Positions 63,991-64,000 of a stretch of 64,000 nt of DNA are shown one piece after another. Every line of letters begins with the position of its first letter. The stretch's first letter is position 1. This DNA comes from Pseudomonadota bacterium. GTDB lineage: Bacteria > Pseudomonadota > Alphaproteobacteria > Caulobacterales > Aquidulcibacteraceae. A program made the position numbers and the translations under genes. The stretch lies in the NCBI GenBank assembly GCA_020161405.1, contig JAIUOD010000001.1, positions 806,001 to 870,000 on the forward strand, written 5' to 3'. The notes beneath the pieces were generated by a model that saw nothing but the letters and a program-made list of their open reading frames with translations, searched no databases and had not been told where the DNA came from.

Positions 63991-64000
63991 GCATTAATAA

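Overview
The window looks like chromosomal DNA from a low-GC, free-living Gram-negative alphaproteobacterium. Evidence is the CpdR response regulator beside an N-formylglutamate amidohydrolase, a Mic60-HemY (Orf52) pair, a tsaB-rimI-fur-miaB-ybeY-corC-lnt-xre-trmB cluster, a COQ9 gene divergent from rpsU, BamF (DUF3035) between lspA and mutL, and an alphaproteobacterial RpoH. TonB-dependent uptake, LPS-type glycosyltransferases, ubiquinone biosynthesis and a Tad-type pseudopilin/vWA protein point to a respiring bacterium with an outer membrane. No rRNA, IS element, prophage, CRISPR array or toxin-antitoxin module was recognised. Most of the window is dense housekeeping DNA in short operons.

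Layout. 1-5.7 kb: end of a paraoxonase-like gene, rpmE, an M15 peptidase, mic60-hemY, tRNA-Val(GAC), a VOC protein and an acetyltransferase. 5.7-8.5 kb: cpdR, N-formylglutamate amidohydrolase, a candidate small RNA on the minus strand, gpmA and a deaminase-only ribD. 8.5-16.7 kb: TonB receptor, HxlR regulator, HAD hydrolase, aldo/keto reductase, gap, a C26 glutamine hydrolase, dapF and an ArsC-like protein. 16.7-23.8 kb: tRNA modification, ribosome maturation and envelope cluster (tsaB to trmB). 23.8-32.3 kb: FAH and CitE-like enzymes, a serine esterase, an acetyltransferase, ybgC-ruvBAC, sirtuin cobB, and the DUF1178-nitrilase-glutaredoxin operon. 32.3-46.6 kb: rsmD, two tandem COG3671 membrane proteins, mutL, bamF, lspA, an MHS transporter, murJ, glnD, infC, two glycosyltransferases and an alpha/beta hydrolase. 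46.6-53.8 kb: Tad-like vWA protein with a huge polyproline tract, ald/lrp, DUF4424, rpsU, COQ9 and a TPR protein. 53.8-64 kb: purEK, a diguanylate cyclase, rpoH, priA, terC, purA, two small unknowns and a GH1 beta-glucosidase with a LacI-type operator.

Recurring themes are translation and RNA modification (rpmE, rpsU, infC, tsaB, rimI, miaB, ybeY, rsmD, trmB, tRNA-Val), DNA repair and restart (ruvABC, mutL, priA), envelope biogenesis (lnt, lspA, bamF, murJ, glycosyltransferases, M15 peptidase), central metabolism (gap, gpmA, purA/E/K, ald, dapF) and signalling (cpdR, GGDEF, rpoH, glnD, fur, lrp).

I did not find a clear undescribed multi-gene system. The items most worth a second look are: the three-hairpin small RNA candidate with an exposed anti-Shine-Dalgarno stretch (about 6969-7125, minus); PriA lacking one of its two zinc sites; rpsU that seems to start at CTG, with a perfect palindrome over its -35; infC with an ATA/ATT start; the tract of 50 prolines in 53 residues in the vWA protein; and the habit of convergent genes overlapping at their stop codons (seven pairs).
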